NCBI GenBank assembly: GCA_900298985.1
Contig: OMHY01000028.1
Span: 1 to 39,994 of the forward strand
Direction of reading: 5' to 3'
Origin: Streptomycetaceae bacterium
Lineage (GTDB): Bacteria > Actinomycetota > Actinomycetes > Nanopelagicales > Nanopelagicaceae
Length of the DNA stretch: 39,994 nt
Shown: in pieces, positions 10,917 through 21,430 of the stretch
Position numbering within the stretch: the first letter of the stretch is position 1
Layout: each line of letters starts with the position of its first letter
Translations under genes and position numbers: made by a program
The notes under the pieces: generated by a model
What the model was told of the DNA's origin: nothing
The model's input: the letters and a program-made list of their open reading frames with translations, nothing else
Database searches by the model: none

Positions 10917-11879
10917 TTGATTGGACGTGGAGGCAATCGAACTCGACTATTGTTAATAGTTTTATTGGTTACTTCGCTATTACTTATTACTTTGGATTTG
11001 CGCGGTATAAGTTTCACCAAGGCTTCAAGATCTGTATCACAAACTATTTTTTCACCCGTGGAAAAAGTAGTCTCTAAAGTTTTTTCTCCAATTGGAAATT
11101 TTTTTAGTAATGTGAAAAATTTCCCTAGAGTTAAAAGTGAAGTAACTCAACTTAAAGATGCAAATTCAAAATTACATCAACAAATTACCAAGCAACAGGA
11201 TTTATTAGGCGCTTATACAGATTTGAAAAAGAACTTTGATTTAGCTGGTAAAGGTGGATTGAAAATAATTCCAGCGCGGGTAATAGCGCGTGGTGCAAAT
11301 TCAACTTTTGTTCAGACTATAACAATTGATATAGGAAGTGGGGATGGCGTTCGCTCAAATATGACAGTAATTAATGGGGATGGATTGATAGGTATAACTA
11401 AATTAGTGACTTCTCATTCATCTGTAGTGCAATTAATGAGCGATCCAAATTTCAAAATTGGTGTAAGAATTGCAGGCACTGGAAGTGCGGGTGTGGTACT
11501 CGGTGAAGGAGATAATCAATTTATATTTCAATTGCTGGATTCCCAAGGAAATTTAGCAAATGGCCAAGCATTACTTAGTTTAGGAAGTGATCAAAATCGC
11601 CCATTTGTTGCTGGAATCCCAGTTGGATATATTTCAAGCATCAGCACTACTGCAACTGACCTAACCCAAAGTGCAATAGTAAAAAGTTATGCAAACTTAA
11701 ATGCCCTAAATATTGTTTCTGTAGTACTTAAGGGCGCAGATCATGATCTGCGCAATACTTTAGTGCCCCCTGCACCTATAACCCCTACAGTTCTTTCAAA
11801 TAGCAATTCAAATATTATTTCACCAGAAAGCACTACCTCTCCTTCTCTAAATACCAGTAGTACAGGAAGCGCTAAGTGA
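10917..11879 (+). CDS. mreC: Rod shape-determining protein MreC
   Basis: TTG start; N-terminal TM, coiled coil, VIARGANSTFVQTITIDIGSGDGVRSNMTVINGDGLIG. Confidence 0.9.
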   Translation: MIGRGGNRTRLLLIVLLVTSLLLITLDLRGISFTKASRSVSQTIFSPVEKVVSKVFSPIGNFFSNVKNFPRVKSEVTQLKDANSKLHQQITKQQDLLGAYTDLKKNFDLAGKGGLKIIPARVIARGANSTFVQTITIDIGSGDGVRSNMTVINGDGLIGITKLVTSHSSVVQLMSDPNFKIGVRIAGTGSAGVVLGEGDNQFIFQLLDSQGNLANGQALLSLGSDQNRPFVAGIPVGYISSISTTATDLTQSAIVKSYANLNALNIVSVVLKGADHDLRNTLVPPAPITPTVLSNSNSNIISPESTTSPSLNTSSTGSAK

Positions 11880-12396
11880 ATTTTCGTAAAATATCTTTTC
11901 TATCCTTGCTATTGGCATTTGTTTTTGTAATACAAATTGCTGGAATTTCCATGATTCATTTACCTTATGGAGGAATTCCACTTTATTTAATTACTCTAGT
12001 TATTTTGATTTCATTACAAAATGGAGCTGATTGCTTAATTATTGGATTTGTAGGTGGTTTCATATATGACCTAAATCCATCAATTACATCTCCGATGGGG
12101 GAATGGGCTTTAATTTTTACAATAGTGGGCGCACTTTATATGAATTACAAACCGGTGTTGGTAGATATTTTAGATAGACCAATTTTGGCGCTATTCATTT
12201 ATTCATTTACTTTGATTGTGGTATTGAGTATTTTTGAAATCTTTTCTGCAATATTTGGAGGTATTTAGGAGCAGTTCATAATTTGTTTTCAACCTTGCTG
12301 GCAACAATAATTTGGACTTTTCTAATTGCACCTATTTTGTTACCAAGTTTGCGAAAATTTAGTGAACTATTACTTTCATCTCAGGAGCGCAGATGA
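11876..12396 (+). pseudogene. mreD: Rod shape-determining protein MreD, apparent single-nucleotide frameshift near 12264-12266
   Basis: Frame 2 encodes MNFRKISFLSLLL...FSAIFGGI then TAG (12266-12268). The -1 frame continues as LGAVHNLFSTLLATIIWTFLIAPILLPSLRKFSELLLSSQERR* with TGA at 12394-12396, forming an ATGA overlap with mrdA. Could be a real lesion or a sequence error. Confidence 0.8.
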
Positions 12397-14504
12397 ACAA
12401 TAGAACTAATGGTGGAATTGTTTTGATGCAATTTATTGTGTTTTCACTCCTTGCTACCTTAGTGGGCAGACTTTTTTATCTTCAAGTTTCCAATACTTCT
12501 ACCTATAAAAATGTAGCAGCTCAGATACAATCTAGAGACATAATTACTCCCTCTATACGTGGTGAAATATTAGATGATCAAGGAAGACCACTTGCGCTTG
12601 ATGAACCAGGATTAGAAATCACAGTTAATCGTTCAGTAATTGATAAGTTGCCCAATCATGGTATGAAAGCACTTGCAAAATTAGGGTTACTAATTGGTAA
12701 ATCTGGTAGCGATCTCTATTATCAAACAAGGCTTTGTGGAGAATTGAAATTTCCTAATCCAAGTTGTTGGAAAGGAAATGTTTTTCAACCTATTCCAGTC
12801 ACTGTACATGCAACGCAGAACGTTGCATTAAAGATATTAGAAAACCAGGATTCCTATCCAGGTATAAATGCGGTGCAAGTACCTGTTAGGTCATATCCTC
12901 AAACCTCTGGTGAAAATGCTGCACATGTTTTAGGTTATGTTGGGCAAGTTACTCAAAATGATATTAATAATTCTAATGGCCGGTTATATATAGATGATTT
13001 AATTGGAAAAACTGGTTTGGAATATCAATATGATCAATATTTGCGTGGTACGCCCGGAATTAGAACTGTCATAGTAAATAGAACACAAGCCGTTACTTCT
13101 CAAGCGCGAAATACGCCAGAAATTCCAGGGGATAACCTAGTAACTAATTTAAATGCACCATTACAAGCTGCTACTGAAAAAGCTTTGGAAACTGCAATTC
13201 TAAATTCTAGAGCTCAAGGACATAAAGCAGATTCAGGTGCCGCAATAGTGGAAGATGTTAAGACTGGACATATAGTGGCTTTAGCATCCTATCCAACTTA
13301 TGATCCAACAATTTGGCAAACGGGATTAACTCAAAAACAAGCAGCAGAGCTATTTGGCCCAGCTCAAGGTATACCAGCACTATCTCGTCCTCTTACTGGT
13401 TTGTACCCACCAGCTTCAACTTTTAAAGTGGTATCAGTAGCTGCTGCGACCAAAGCTGGATACAGCATGAATGGAACGTACCAATGCCCGGCTTCAATTC
13501 AAATTGGTAACCGGGAATTTAAAGATTTAGATTTTAGTTCCAGTGGTGCTTTACCTATGAAAAACTTAATTGCAGTTTCCTGCGATACAGTTTGGTACAA
13601 GATAGCTTATGATTTGTGGTTAAAAGATGGTGGCTTATTTCCCAAAAGCCCAAGTGATTATTTTTTCAAATCTGCCGCTGGCTTTCATGTAGGAAAACCA
13701 ACTGGAATTGATTTACCAGGGGAAGCATCTGGAAGATTACCTAACAGAGAATGGAAACAAAATTTCTATCAACAAAATAAGGATTTCTATTGTAATTTTT
13801 CAAATAGAGCTAGGAAATCAGATTTAACCCCTTACTTAATAGCAATAGCAAAAGAAAATTGTGTAGATGGTTATCAAATCCGCGCTGGTGATGCTGTGAA
13901 CTTTTCAATTGGGCAAGGAGATGTATTAATTACACCTCTACAAGAAGCAGCGATTTATAGCTCTATTGCAAATGGAGGAGTTATATATCAACCACAAGTT
14001 GCCCATGCGATTGTAAGTTCAACTGGGAAAATATTGAAAGTGTTTAAACCAAAAGTAATCGGACATTCTCCACTATCACCTTCAACTATAAGTTTTCTTC
14101 ATAGCGCTTTACGAGAAGTTTCTTTAAGTGGTACTGCAGCCCCAATATTTTCTAATTATCCAATTCAAATTGCGGGCAAGACTGGGACTGGACAGGTCAT
14201 TGGGAAAAATCCGGATGGCTCTGCATTAGATGACACCTCTTGGTATGCATCATTTGCTCCACTTAATTCTCCACAATATTGTGTAGTGATGGTAATAAGT
14301 CAAGGTGGTTTTGGTGCATCCGCATCCGCAGTGGGAGTGCGAGATATTTATTCTGCAATCTTTGGCGTGGTTGGAAATCAAATTGATCCCACTAAAGCAA
14401 TATTTCCCCATGGTATTCCCGGAAGCATAATTACTACTCCGAGAAAATTAGCACTAGCACGGGAAAATACAATTAATGCAAATAATACTGGTGGAAAAAA
14501 ATGA
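12393..14504 (+). CDS. mrdA: Penicillin-binding protein 2 (elongasome transpeptidase)
   Basis: PBP dimerisation domain, GLYPPASTFK (catalytic SxxK) and KTGTGQ motifs; between mreD and rodA. Confidence 0.94.
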   Translation: MNNRTNGGIVLMQFIVFSLLATLVGRLFYLQVSNTSTYKNVAAQIQSRDIITPSIRGEILDDQGRPLALDEPGLEITVNRSVIDKLPNHGMKALAKLGLLIGKSGSDLYYQTRLCGELKFPNPSCWKGNVFQPIPVTVHATQNVALKILENQDSYPGINAVQVPVRSYPQTSGENAAHVLGYVGQVTQNDINNSNGRLYIDDLIGKTGLEYQYDQYLRGTPGIRTVIVNRTQAVTSQARNTPEIPGDNLVTNLNAPLQAATEKALETAILNSRAQGHKADSGAAIVEDVKTGHIVALASYPTYDPTIWQTGLTQKQAAELFGPAQGIPALSRPLTGLYPPASTFKVVSVAAATKAGYSMNGTYQCPASIQIGNREFKDLDFSSSGALPMKNLIAVSCDTVWYKIAYDLWLKDGGLFPKSPSDYFFKSAAGFHVGKPTGIDLPGEASGRLPNREWKQNFYQQNKDFYCNFSNRARKSDLTPYLIAIAKENCVDGYQIRAGDAVNFSIGQGDVLITPLQEAAIYSSIANGGVIYQPQVAHAIVSSTGKILKVFKPKVIGHSPLSPSTISFLHSALREVSLSGTAAPIFSNYPIQIAGKTGTGQVIGKNPDGSALDDTSWYASFAPLNSPQYCVVMVISQGGFGASASAVGVRDIYSAIFGVVGNQIDPTKAIFPHGIPGSIITTPRKLALARENTINANNTGGKK

Positions 14505-15655
14505 CATTCCAACTAACAACTAGAACCAAGAAAAATTCAATCTTCAATCGAATCTTTGCGCTGGATCAGTGGCTGAATTTAGCAATCTTTTCACTCTTAG
14601 CAATTGGAACTATATTGGTTTATGCAGCTACTAAAAATTGGTATGCAGCTAATGGTTTAGATCCGCAATACTATTTAAAAAGGCATTTAATAAATATTGT
14701 TATAGGTATCCTGCTAGCTTATGGTGTAATTCTTATTGACTATCGGACGCTTCGAGCATATGCAATAATTTTGTATTTAATAGGAATATTTGGTTTAACA
14801 GTAGTTTTGTTGCCAGGTTTAGGAAGTACGGTAAATGGTGCAAAATCCTGGATTACTTTGCCATTTGGTTTCCAATTTCAGCCGGCAGAGCTTGCCAAAA
14901 TTTCAATCATAATTGGAATGGCTTCAATATTTACTGAGGTACAAAATCCATTAGGAGAACCGAAAAGTAAAGATGTATTAAAAGCAATAGCGGTTGCTGC
15001 TGTTCCTATGGTATTAATTATTTTAGAACCTGATTTAGGTGAAGTATTAATTATGGTGGCGTCTATGATTGCAATTGTCGCCACCTCCGGCGCGAAACCA
15101 AGATGGGTAGTTCTGCTAGTTGTAATTGGAATTTTTGGCAGTGTGGTTGCGGTCAAAGGGGGAGTAATTCATAAATATCAACTTAAAAGATTACAATCTT
15201 TTGTTAATCCAACTGCAGACCCACAGCAAAGTGGATATCAATTGCGCCAAGCTAGAATTACCATAGGATCTGGTGGATTTACCGGTAAAGGTTTATTTCA
15301 TGGGCCACAAACAAATGGCAGATTTGTTCCGGAACAACAAACTGATTTTATTTTCACTGTGGCAGGAGAAGAATTAGGTTTCTTAGGAAGTTCAGTAATT
15401 TTATTGCTATATGGATTATTTTTTGCCAGGGCATTTGTTATTTTGCGAAGAGCTAGTGATTTATTTGGCAAATTAGTTTGTGTAGGGGTAATAGCTTGGT
15501 TTGCATTTCAAATGTTTCAAAATTTAGGTATGGCAGTTGGCTTAATGCCACTAACCGGTGTTCCATTGCCTTTTATTTCCTATGGTGGCTCAAGTATGTT
15601 TGCCAATTTAATCGGCTTTGGTTTGTTACAAAATATTCATTTAAGATCCCGTTGA
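14501..15655 (+). CDS. rodA: Rod shape-determining SEDS glycosyltransferase RodA
   Basis: FQPAELAKI, GKGLFHGPQTNGRFVPEQQTDFIFTVAGEELGFLG, GVPLPFISYGGSSM; ATGA overlap with mrdA. Confidence 0.95.
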   Translation: MTFQLTTRTKKNSIFNRIFALDQWLNLAIFSLLAIGTILVYAATKNWYAANGLDPQYYLKRHLINIVIGILLAYGVILIDYRTLRAYAIILYLIGIFGLTVVLLPGLGSTVNGAKSWITLPFGFQFQPAELAKISIIIGMASIFTEVQNPLGEPKSKDVLKAIAVAAVPMVLIILEPDLGEVLIMVASMIAIVATSGAKPRWVVLLVVIGIFGSVVAVKGGVIHKYQLKRLQSFVNPTADPQQSGYQLRQARITIGSGGFTGKGLFHGPQTNGRFVPEQQTDFIFTVAGEELGFLGSSVILLLYGLFFARAFVILRRASDLFGKLVCVGVIAWFAFQMFQNLGMAVGLMPLTGVPLPFISYGGSSMFANLIGFGLLQNIHLRSR

Positions 15656-15670
15656 TTTCCCTAAAACGGG
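15648..15670 (+). terminator. Possible terminator/hairpin overlapping the rodA stop codon
   Basis: CCCGTT(15648-15653)...AACGGG(15665-15670); the downstream T tract is weak (CTAAATTTTAAG). Confidence 0.4.
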
Positions 15671-15729
15671 CTAAATTTTAAGTATATAGAGCGCCAGATT
15701 TGAATTTAACTATCTTCTAGGTGATACTT

Positions 15730-15915
15730 AACCCAGCACTAGCGGCTGGTTCTAAATGTTTTTGGTCCCTACGCCTTGCTCCCGAAATGGTTCAGAGCAA
15801 AATAAGGCAATGTATGGTGATAAAAAACTTCTAATACCAAAACCCAGGTGCGCGGAATTTATTAGAGAACGTCAGGAAACTGACCAAATGGAAGCAAATA
15901 AATTTGCTTTAGGAG
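15730..15915 (+). promoter_or_regulatory. Candidate structured 5' leader of rne/rng
   Basis: Series of hairpins: AACC[C]AGC/GCTGGTT (15730-15751), GCC-TTGCTC/GAGCAA-[AATAA]-GGC (15773-15808), TCTAATA/TATTAGA (15830-15866), GTCAG-GAAA-CTGAC (15871-15884), AAGCAAAT/ATTTGCTT (15892-15909) next to the AGGAG. Confidence 0.5.
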
Positions 15916-15927
15916 TTGAGGTTTTAT

Positions 15928-18081
15928 ATGGCTAAGAAGCCGACATCAGATAATGCTGACCTGCCTAAAAAAAGAGTTAGGTCTAAAAAAGTTGAAAATG
16001 AAACAAAATCAATTGAGGAATTACCGGCGGAAACAAATAGCCGCAAGAAATCATCGGAAGTTCTTTCACCAATATTTCAATCTGCTCCTACTGCTCTAGC
16101 GCCAGCGCGCAATAAAAAAACTGAGAACAAACCAGCAGTTGAAAATGCAATTTCTGAATCTGAGCCTTCTCAAGTAGAGGGTGAGAAATTAGAGAGAAAT
16201 AAAAAGAAAAATAGAAGAAATCGTCGAGAGCGTAAGAAAAATTCTACATCTTCAGAGGTCCTAGAAAATACTCAAGAGGAAAATGAAGTTGAAAATTCAG
16301 AGTTAGACAGTGATGATAATCAATCACATCGCCGCCGCCGAAGACGAAGAGCAGCAGGTGAAACTACTGAATCAACTGAGGAAACTTTAGAGGATGGTGT
16401 TCCAACTGTTGTTAAGTTACGTGAACCTAGACCTAAAGAGGAAAATAATAAATTTGAATCGCGCAAAAGAGAAAGACATCGAGATCGAGACCGAGATCGC
16501 AAAGATAGACATAGAAATAGACATGACCGTGGATTTGGCGAAATGGGGCACCGTGACTTTATTCGCAGACGTGGCACAGTATTAACTGATACTGAATTTC
16601 TTGCGAGAAGAGATAATGTCAATCGAAAAATGTTAGTTCGCCAAATTGGTGATCGAACTCAAATAGCTGTATTGGAAGATCAAATTTTGGTAGAGCATTA
16701 TGTTAATAGAAATAGCAATATCTCTTATGTAGGAAATGTGTATTTAGGTAAAGTACAAAATGTTTTGCCTTCAATGGAAGCTGCATTTGTTGATATTGGA
16801 AAAGGCAGAAATGCAGTGTTATATGCTGGTGAAGTTAATTGGGATTTAGCTGGAATGGCAGATGAAGAAAGCCGCAAAATTGAAAATGTATTAAAAACTG
16901 GTGATTCGGTATTGGTTCAAGTTACTAAAGATCCAATTGGTCAAAAAGGTGCCAGACTAACTAGCCAAATTTCTTTACCAGGTAGATTTCTAGTTTATGT
17001 ACCTGGTGGTGAAATGAGCGGCATCTCACGAAGATTGCCGGAGATGGAAAGAAATAGATTGAAAACAATATTGAAAGAACATTTACCAGAAGAAGCAGGG
17101 GTAATAATTAGAACTGCTGCCGAAGGTGCAAGCCCAGAAGAAATTGAGCATGATGTTTTAAGATTAAAAGCACAATGGGAAGATATTGATAAGAAAGCAA
17201 AAAATTCTAGTACCTCAGCTCCATCATTACTTTATAGTGAACCAGATTTATCAGTTAGAGTAATCAGAGATATATTCAATGAAGATTTCCAAGAATTAAT
17301 AATTCAAGGGAATGAAGCCTGGGAAGATATCAATAACTATTTAGGCTTTATTGCCCCGGAGTTAACAAACAAAATGCAAAAGTGGAGCTCTAATCAAGAT
17401 CTATTCACCGAAAATAAAATTGATGAGCAATTGGCAAAAGCATTTGATCGTAAAGTTTATTTGCCTTCCGGTGGTTCTCTAGTAATTGATAAAACAGAAG
17501 CGATGATAGTAGTGGATGTGAACACCGGAAAATTTATTGGAAAAGGTGGAAATTTAGAGGAAACAGTTACCAAAAATAATCTAGAAGCTGCAGAGGAAAT
17601 TGCAAGACAATTGCGCCTTCGAGATTTAGGTGGAATTATTGTAATTGACTTTATTGATATGGCTTTGGAAACAAATAGAGAATTAGTTTTGCGAAGATTA
17701 ATTGAATGTCTTGGTAGAGATAGAACAAAACATCAAGTTGCAGAGGTAACTTCTCTAGGATTAGTTCAAATGACTCGAAAGAGAGTTGGTCAAGGATTAA
17801 TTGAAGCCTTCAGTACAGTATGTGAACATTGCAATGGTCGTGGAATTCATATTCACACTGAGCCGGTGAAAAAAGTTCATTTGGATAAAGATTTTGATAA
17901 ACCTAGGTATTCTCAAAATAATGATCAAGAAGATGATCAAGAAGAAAATCAAGAAATTGAGGAAGAACTTCAGGCTACAGAAGTTGAAGAGGTGGAGGCC
18001 ATCGAATCCCCGCAAGAACCTCCAGTCCGCCAAAAACGAGTGCGCCGAGTGGTCTCCTCCGGAGGGGTTGTTACCCCATAA
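15928..18081 (+). CDS. rne: Ribonuclease E/G family
   Basis: NISYVGNVYLGKVQNVLPSMEAAFVDIGKGRNAVLY (S1 domain), VVDVNTGKF, GGIIVIDFIDM, CEHCNGRG zinc link. Likely start ATG 15928 after AGGAG. Confidence 0.94.
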   Translation: MAKKPTSDNADLPKKRVRSKKVENETKSIEELPAETNSRKKSSEVLSPIFQSAPTALAPARNKKTENKPAVENAISESEPSQVEGEKLERNKKKNRRNRRERKKNSTSSEVLENTQEENEVENSELDSDDNQSHRRRRRRRAAGETTESTEETLEDGVPTVVKLREPRPKEENNKFESRKRERHRDRDRDRKDRHRNRHDRGFGEMGHRDFIRRRGTVLTDTEFLARRDNVNRKMLVRQIGDRTQIAVLEDQILVEHYVNRNSNISYVGNVYLGKVQNVLPSMEAAFVDIGKGRNAVLYAGEVNWDLAGMADEESRKIENVLKTGDSVLVQVTKDPIGQKGARLTSQISLPGRFLVYVPGGEMSGISRRLPEMERNRLKTILKEHLPEEAGVIIRTAAEGASPEEIEHDVLRLKAQWEDIDKKAKNSSTSAPSLLYSEPDLSVRVIRDIFNEDFQELIIQGNEAWEDINNYLGFIAPELTNKMQKWSSNQDLFTENKIDEQLAKAFDRKVYLPSGGSLVIDKTEAMIVVDVNTGKFIGKGGNLEETVTKNNLEAAEEIARQLRLRDLGGIIVIDFIDMALETNRELVLRRLIECLGRDRTKHQVAEVTSLGLVQMTRKRVGQGLIEAFSTVCEHCNGRGIHIHTEPVKKVHLDKDFDKPRYSQNNDQEDDQEENQEIEEELQATEVEEVEAIESPQEPPVRQKRVRRVVSSGGVVTP

Positions 18082-18101
18082 TTAAACTTGAGTTTGACCG
18101 A

Positions 18102-18130
18102 AGGCAGGTGGTCACCGTAGGCTACTGCCT
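18102..18130 (+). promoter_or_regulatory. Candidate structured leader between rne and rplU
   Basis: Stem AGGCA(G)/(C)TGCCT (18102-18107 / 18125-18130) enclosing nested short inverted repeats GGTGGTCACC and GTAGGCTAC, upstream of the AAGGAG of rplU. Confidence 0.35.
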
Positions 18131-18159
18131 CCTTAAAAGATAAGAAGGAGCTAAAGAGA

Positions 18160-18468
18160 GTGTACGCAATTGTTAAAGCTGGCGGTCGCCAGGAGAAGGT
18201 AAGCGTCGGAGATACCTTATTAGTGGATCGAATTGATGCTGCCGTTGGAGACAATGTTTCTTTTCCAGCTCTACTTCTAGTAGATGGTGCAAATGTAACT
18301 TCAGATGCAAAGGCATTGTCGGGAGTTAAAGTTACAGGTGAAATTCTTTCGGAAGAAAAAGGCGAAAAAGTTAGAATCTTGCGTTACAAAAACAAGACTG
18401 GTTATAGACGCCGTCAAGGTTTTCGTGCTTCTCTTACTAAAGTCAAAATAACAGGAATTAATAAGTAG
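18160..18468 (+). CDS. rplU: 50S ribosomal protein L21
   Basis: GTG start; YAIVKAGGRQEKVSVGDTLLVD...YKNKTGYRRRQGFRASLTKVKI. Confidence 0.97.
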   Translation: MYAIVKAGGRQEKVSVGDTLLVDRIDAAVGDNVSFPALLLVDGANVTSDAKALSGVKVTGEILSEEKGEKVRILRYKNKTGYRRRQGFRASLTKVKITGINK

Positions 18469-18495
18469 ATTTAATAAATATAAAAGAGGTGAATG

Positions 18496-18747
18496 ATGGC
18501 AAGTAAAAAAGGTGTCTCCTCGACTCGAAATGGTCGCGATTCAAATCCTAAATACCTTGGTATTAAAAGATATGCTGGCCAAATTGTAAAAAGTGGCGAA
18601 ATCTTGATTCGTCAGCGGGGCACAGTTTTTCACCCAGGAGCTAATGTAGGTATTGGTAAAGATGACACTCTTTTTGCTCTCGCAGCAGGTGAAGTTTCAT
18701 TTGGTCGTGCTCGCGGACGTAAAGTTATTAACGTAACCCCTAGCTAA
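18496..18747 (+). CDS. rpmA: 50S ribosomal protein L27
   Basis: [61 protein letters not shown]. Confidence 0.97.
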   Translation: MASKKGVSSTRNGRDSNPKYLGIKRYAGQIVKSGEILIRQRGTVFHPGANVGIGKDDTLFALAAGEVSFGRARGRKVINVTPS

Positions 18748-18765
18748 AAGACCTGGATAATTATT

Positions 18766-18797
18766 ACGGGTCCGATTTAATTGCGGGCCCGTTTTTA
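18766..18797 (+). terminator. Rho-independent terminator after rpmA
   Basis: ACGGGTCCG-ATTTAATTG-CGGGCCCGT followed by a T tract. Confidence 0.9.
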
Positions 18798-18849
18798 TTT
18801 TCAAAAAATTTTGAATAAGAAATTTTGAATAAGAAATAAGGAGGGAGAA

Positions 18850-20340
18850 ATGACAACATTTGTTGATCGTGCCCTCCTCTATTTAAGTGCAGGTAAAGGT
18901 GGAGATGGTTGTGTATCTATTCACCGAGAAAAATTTAAACCTTTAGGCGGGCCAGATGGTGGGAATGGTGGACGCGGGGGCGACATTATTTTAGTAGTTG
19001 ATCGAGATACTACTACTTTATTGGATTATCACAGATCTCCACATCGAAATGCTACCAATGGTGGATTAGGTTATGGTGATTTTAGAAATGGAAAAGATGG
19101 TTCTGATTTAATATTAAAAGTTCCAAATGGAACTGTAATAAAAGATGAAAAAGAAAATGTAATTGCAGATTTAGTTGGTATAGGTACAACTTTTATCGCA
19201 GCTAAAGGTGGTAAAGGTGGTTTAGGAAATGCTGGTTTAGCATCTTCCAAAAGAAGAGCGCCCGGGTTTGCTTTAAAAGGTGAACCTGGTGAAAGTACTC
19301 GATTAGTTTTAGAGTTAAAGAGTGTGGCAGATATTGGTTTAATTGGTTTTCCTAGTGCCGGAAAATCCTCTTTGATTGCAGCAATTTCTGCAGCAAAACC
19401 AAAAATTGCAGATTATCCATTTACTACTTTAATACCAAATTTAGGCGTGGTGCAATCAGGTGATTTGAAATTTACTGTTGCAGATGTGCCAGGCTTAATT
19501 CCAGGGGCCAGTGCTGGCAAAGGTTTAGGTCTGGAATTTCTTCGACATGTAGAAAGATGTGCCGGACTAGTTCAAGTTTTAGATTGTGGGACTTTAGAAA
19601 CTGAGCGAGATCCAATAAGAGATTTTGAAAGTATTGAAAAAGAGTTAGCTCTATATGGTGGTTTAGCCAATCGTCCGAGGATTATTGCCTTAAATAAAAT
19701 TGATTTACCAGATGGAAAAACAGTTGCAGATATGGTGCAACCACATTTTGAAAAATTAGGATTTAAAGTATTTCAAATTTCCGCAGCAGCACATTTAGGG
19801 TTGCGAGAATTAAATTTTGCAATGGCGGGGTTGGTCCAAGAACAAAGAGAGATTGCAGAACAAAGTGAAAAACCAAGAATTGTAATAAAACCAATGGCAG
19901 CAGATGATGCTGGATTTAAAGTAATTGCAAATGAAAATGGGTCCTTCTCGGTTCTGGGGAATAAACCAGTGCGCTTTGTAAGACAAACCGATTTCAATAA
20001 TGCGGAGGCAGTTGGGTATTTAGCAGATCGGCTAGCTAATTTAGGCGTGGAAAAAGAATTATTGAAGTTGGGGGCGGTCGCTGGCAGCGAAGTAATAATT
20101 GGAGAAGGTGATGATGCGGTGGTATTTGATTGGGAACCAACAATCGAAGCAGGCGCTGAAATATTAGCCGGACCACGTGGTAGTGATTTAAGATTAGATC
20201 AACTTTGGAATAGAAATTCAAACCCAGATGAAAATTCATTAAATGAAAATGAGATGAATCAGCAATGGGAATATAAATCAGAAAATCCTAGTGACCCCGC
20301 AAATACAAGATTAAAGGATTTATCTGATGAACAAAACTAA
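18850..20340 (+). CDS. obgE: GTPase Obg/CgtA with C-terminal OCT domain
   Basis: [44 protein letters not shown]1 [20 protein letters not shown]. Confidence 0.96.
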   Translation: MTTFVDRALLYLSAGKGGDGCVSIHREKFKPLGGPDGGNGGRGGDIILVVDRDTTTLLDYHRSPHRNATNGGLGYGDFRNGKDGSDLILKVPNGTVIKDEKENVIADLVGIGTTFIAAKGGKGGLGNAGLASSKRRAPGFALKGEPGESTRLVLELKSVADIGLIGFPSAGKSSLIAAISAAKPKIADYPFTTLIPNLGVVQSGDLKFTVADVPGLIPGASAGKGLGLEFLRHVERCAGLVQVLDCGTLETERDPIRDFESIEKELALYGGLANRPRIIALNKIDLPDGKTVADMVQPHFEKLGFKVFQISAAAHLGLRELNFAMAGLVQEQREIAEQSEKPRIVIKPMAADDAGFKVIANENGSFSVLGNKPVRFVRQTDFNNAEAVGYLADRLANLGVEKELLKLGAVAGSEVIIGEGDDAVVFDWEPTIEAGAEILAGPRGSDLRLDQLWNRNSNPDENSLNENEMNQQWEYKSENPSDPANTRLKDLSDEQN

Positions 20341-21430
20341 AAGAATAGTAATCAAAATTGGTTCCTCTTCTTTAACTGGTAAAGCTGGCAGTGGAATTAA
20401 TGAAAATGCATTACAAAGATTGGTATTAATAGCGGGAGAAGCAAAAAAGAATGGAAATGAAGTATTAATTGTTTCCTCCGGAGCGATTGCAACAGGCTTA
20501 CAACCTTTATCTTTAACTGCGCGGCCCAAAGATTTAGCAACTGCCCAAGCCGCCGCTTCAGTAGGACAAGGAATATTGATAGGAAAATATATTCAGTATT
20601 TTGCTTCCCAAAAAATAGTCGCTTCTCAGGTATTAATAACTTTGCAAGATGTGATTAGAAAATCCCATTTCCAAAGTGTGCAAAGAACATTACTGAAGTT
20701 ATTGGAATTAGGTGTAGTCCCAGTCATTAATGAAAATGATTCAGTGGGAACCCATGAAATTAGAATGGGAGATAATGATCGCATTGCTGCTTTAATTGCA
20801 CATCTAGTTAATGCAGATCAATTGATTTTAGTATCAGATGTAGATGGTCTTTATGACCGGCCCCCAAGTCAACCTGACGCCCAAATAATTAAAGTAGTTA
20901 ATGATCCAAAACAAATCCAAGATTCTAATATAACTGGACCGGGAAGTTCTGGAGTAGGTAGTGGTGGAATGAAAACAAAAGTAGAAGCCGCCCGAATCGC
21001 CAGTGCTGCCGGAATTACTACTAACTTAATCAATTTAGCGAAACTAGACCATTTAATGCATGGTCATGAAGTGGGAACCTTATTTGAAGCAAATCCAGAG
21101 AGACAATCCTCTCGATTATTCTGGCTGGAACATGCTTCTATAATTTCGGGTGACTTAAAAATTGATGAAGGTGCGGTCAATGCATTGATTGAAAGAGGTA
21201 GCTCATTGTTACCGGTAGGAGTAATTTCAGTATCAGGAGAATTTGAGGAAGGTGCCACCATATCTATCTCTAATCAAAGCGGGAAAGTAATTGCACATGG
21301 AATTGTGGCTTATTCTTCTGATGTGATTCCGCAAATGATTGGTAAATCCACCAAGGAACTGGTTGCAAATTTTGGTGGAAATTTTGAAAGAGAATTAGTA
21401 CATAGAGATGATTTGGTATTACTTAAATGA
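20327..21430 (+). CDS. proB: Glutamate 5-kinase (with PUA domain)
   Basis: [64 protein letters not shown]. Confidence 0.95.
   Translation: MNKTKRIVIKIGSSSLTGKAGSGINENALQRLVLIAGEAKKNGNEVLIVSSGAIATGLQPLSLTARPKDLATAQAAASVGQGILIGKYIQYFASQKIVASQVLITLQDVIRKSHFQSVQRTLLKLLELGVVPVINENDSVGTHEIRMGDNDRIAALIAHLVNADQLILVSDVDGLYDRPPSQPDAQIIKVVNDPKQIQDSNITGPGSSGVGSGGMKTKVEAARIASAAGITTNLINLAKLDHLMHGHEVGTLFEANPERQSSRLFWLEHASIISGDLKIDEGAVNALIERGSSLLPVGVISVSGEFEEGATISISNQSGKVIAHGIVAYSSDVIPQMIGKSTKELVANFGGNFERELVHRDDLVLLK

Noticed and set aside
12258-12270. Programmed -1 frameshift in mreD
   Set aside because: Sequence around the stop (GGAGGTATTTAGGA) has no canonical X XXY YYZ slippery heptamer; an indel in the T run is simpler. 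Kept only as a finding to verify.
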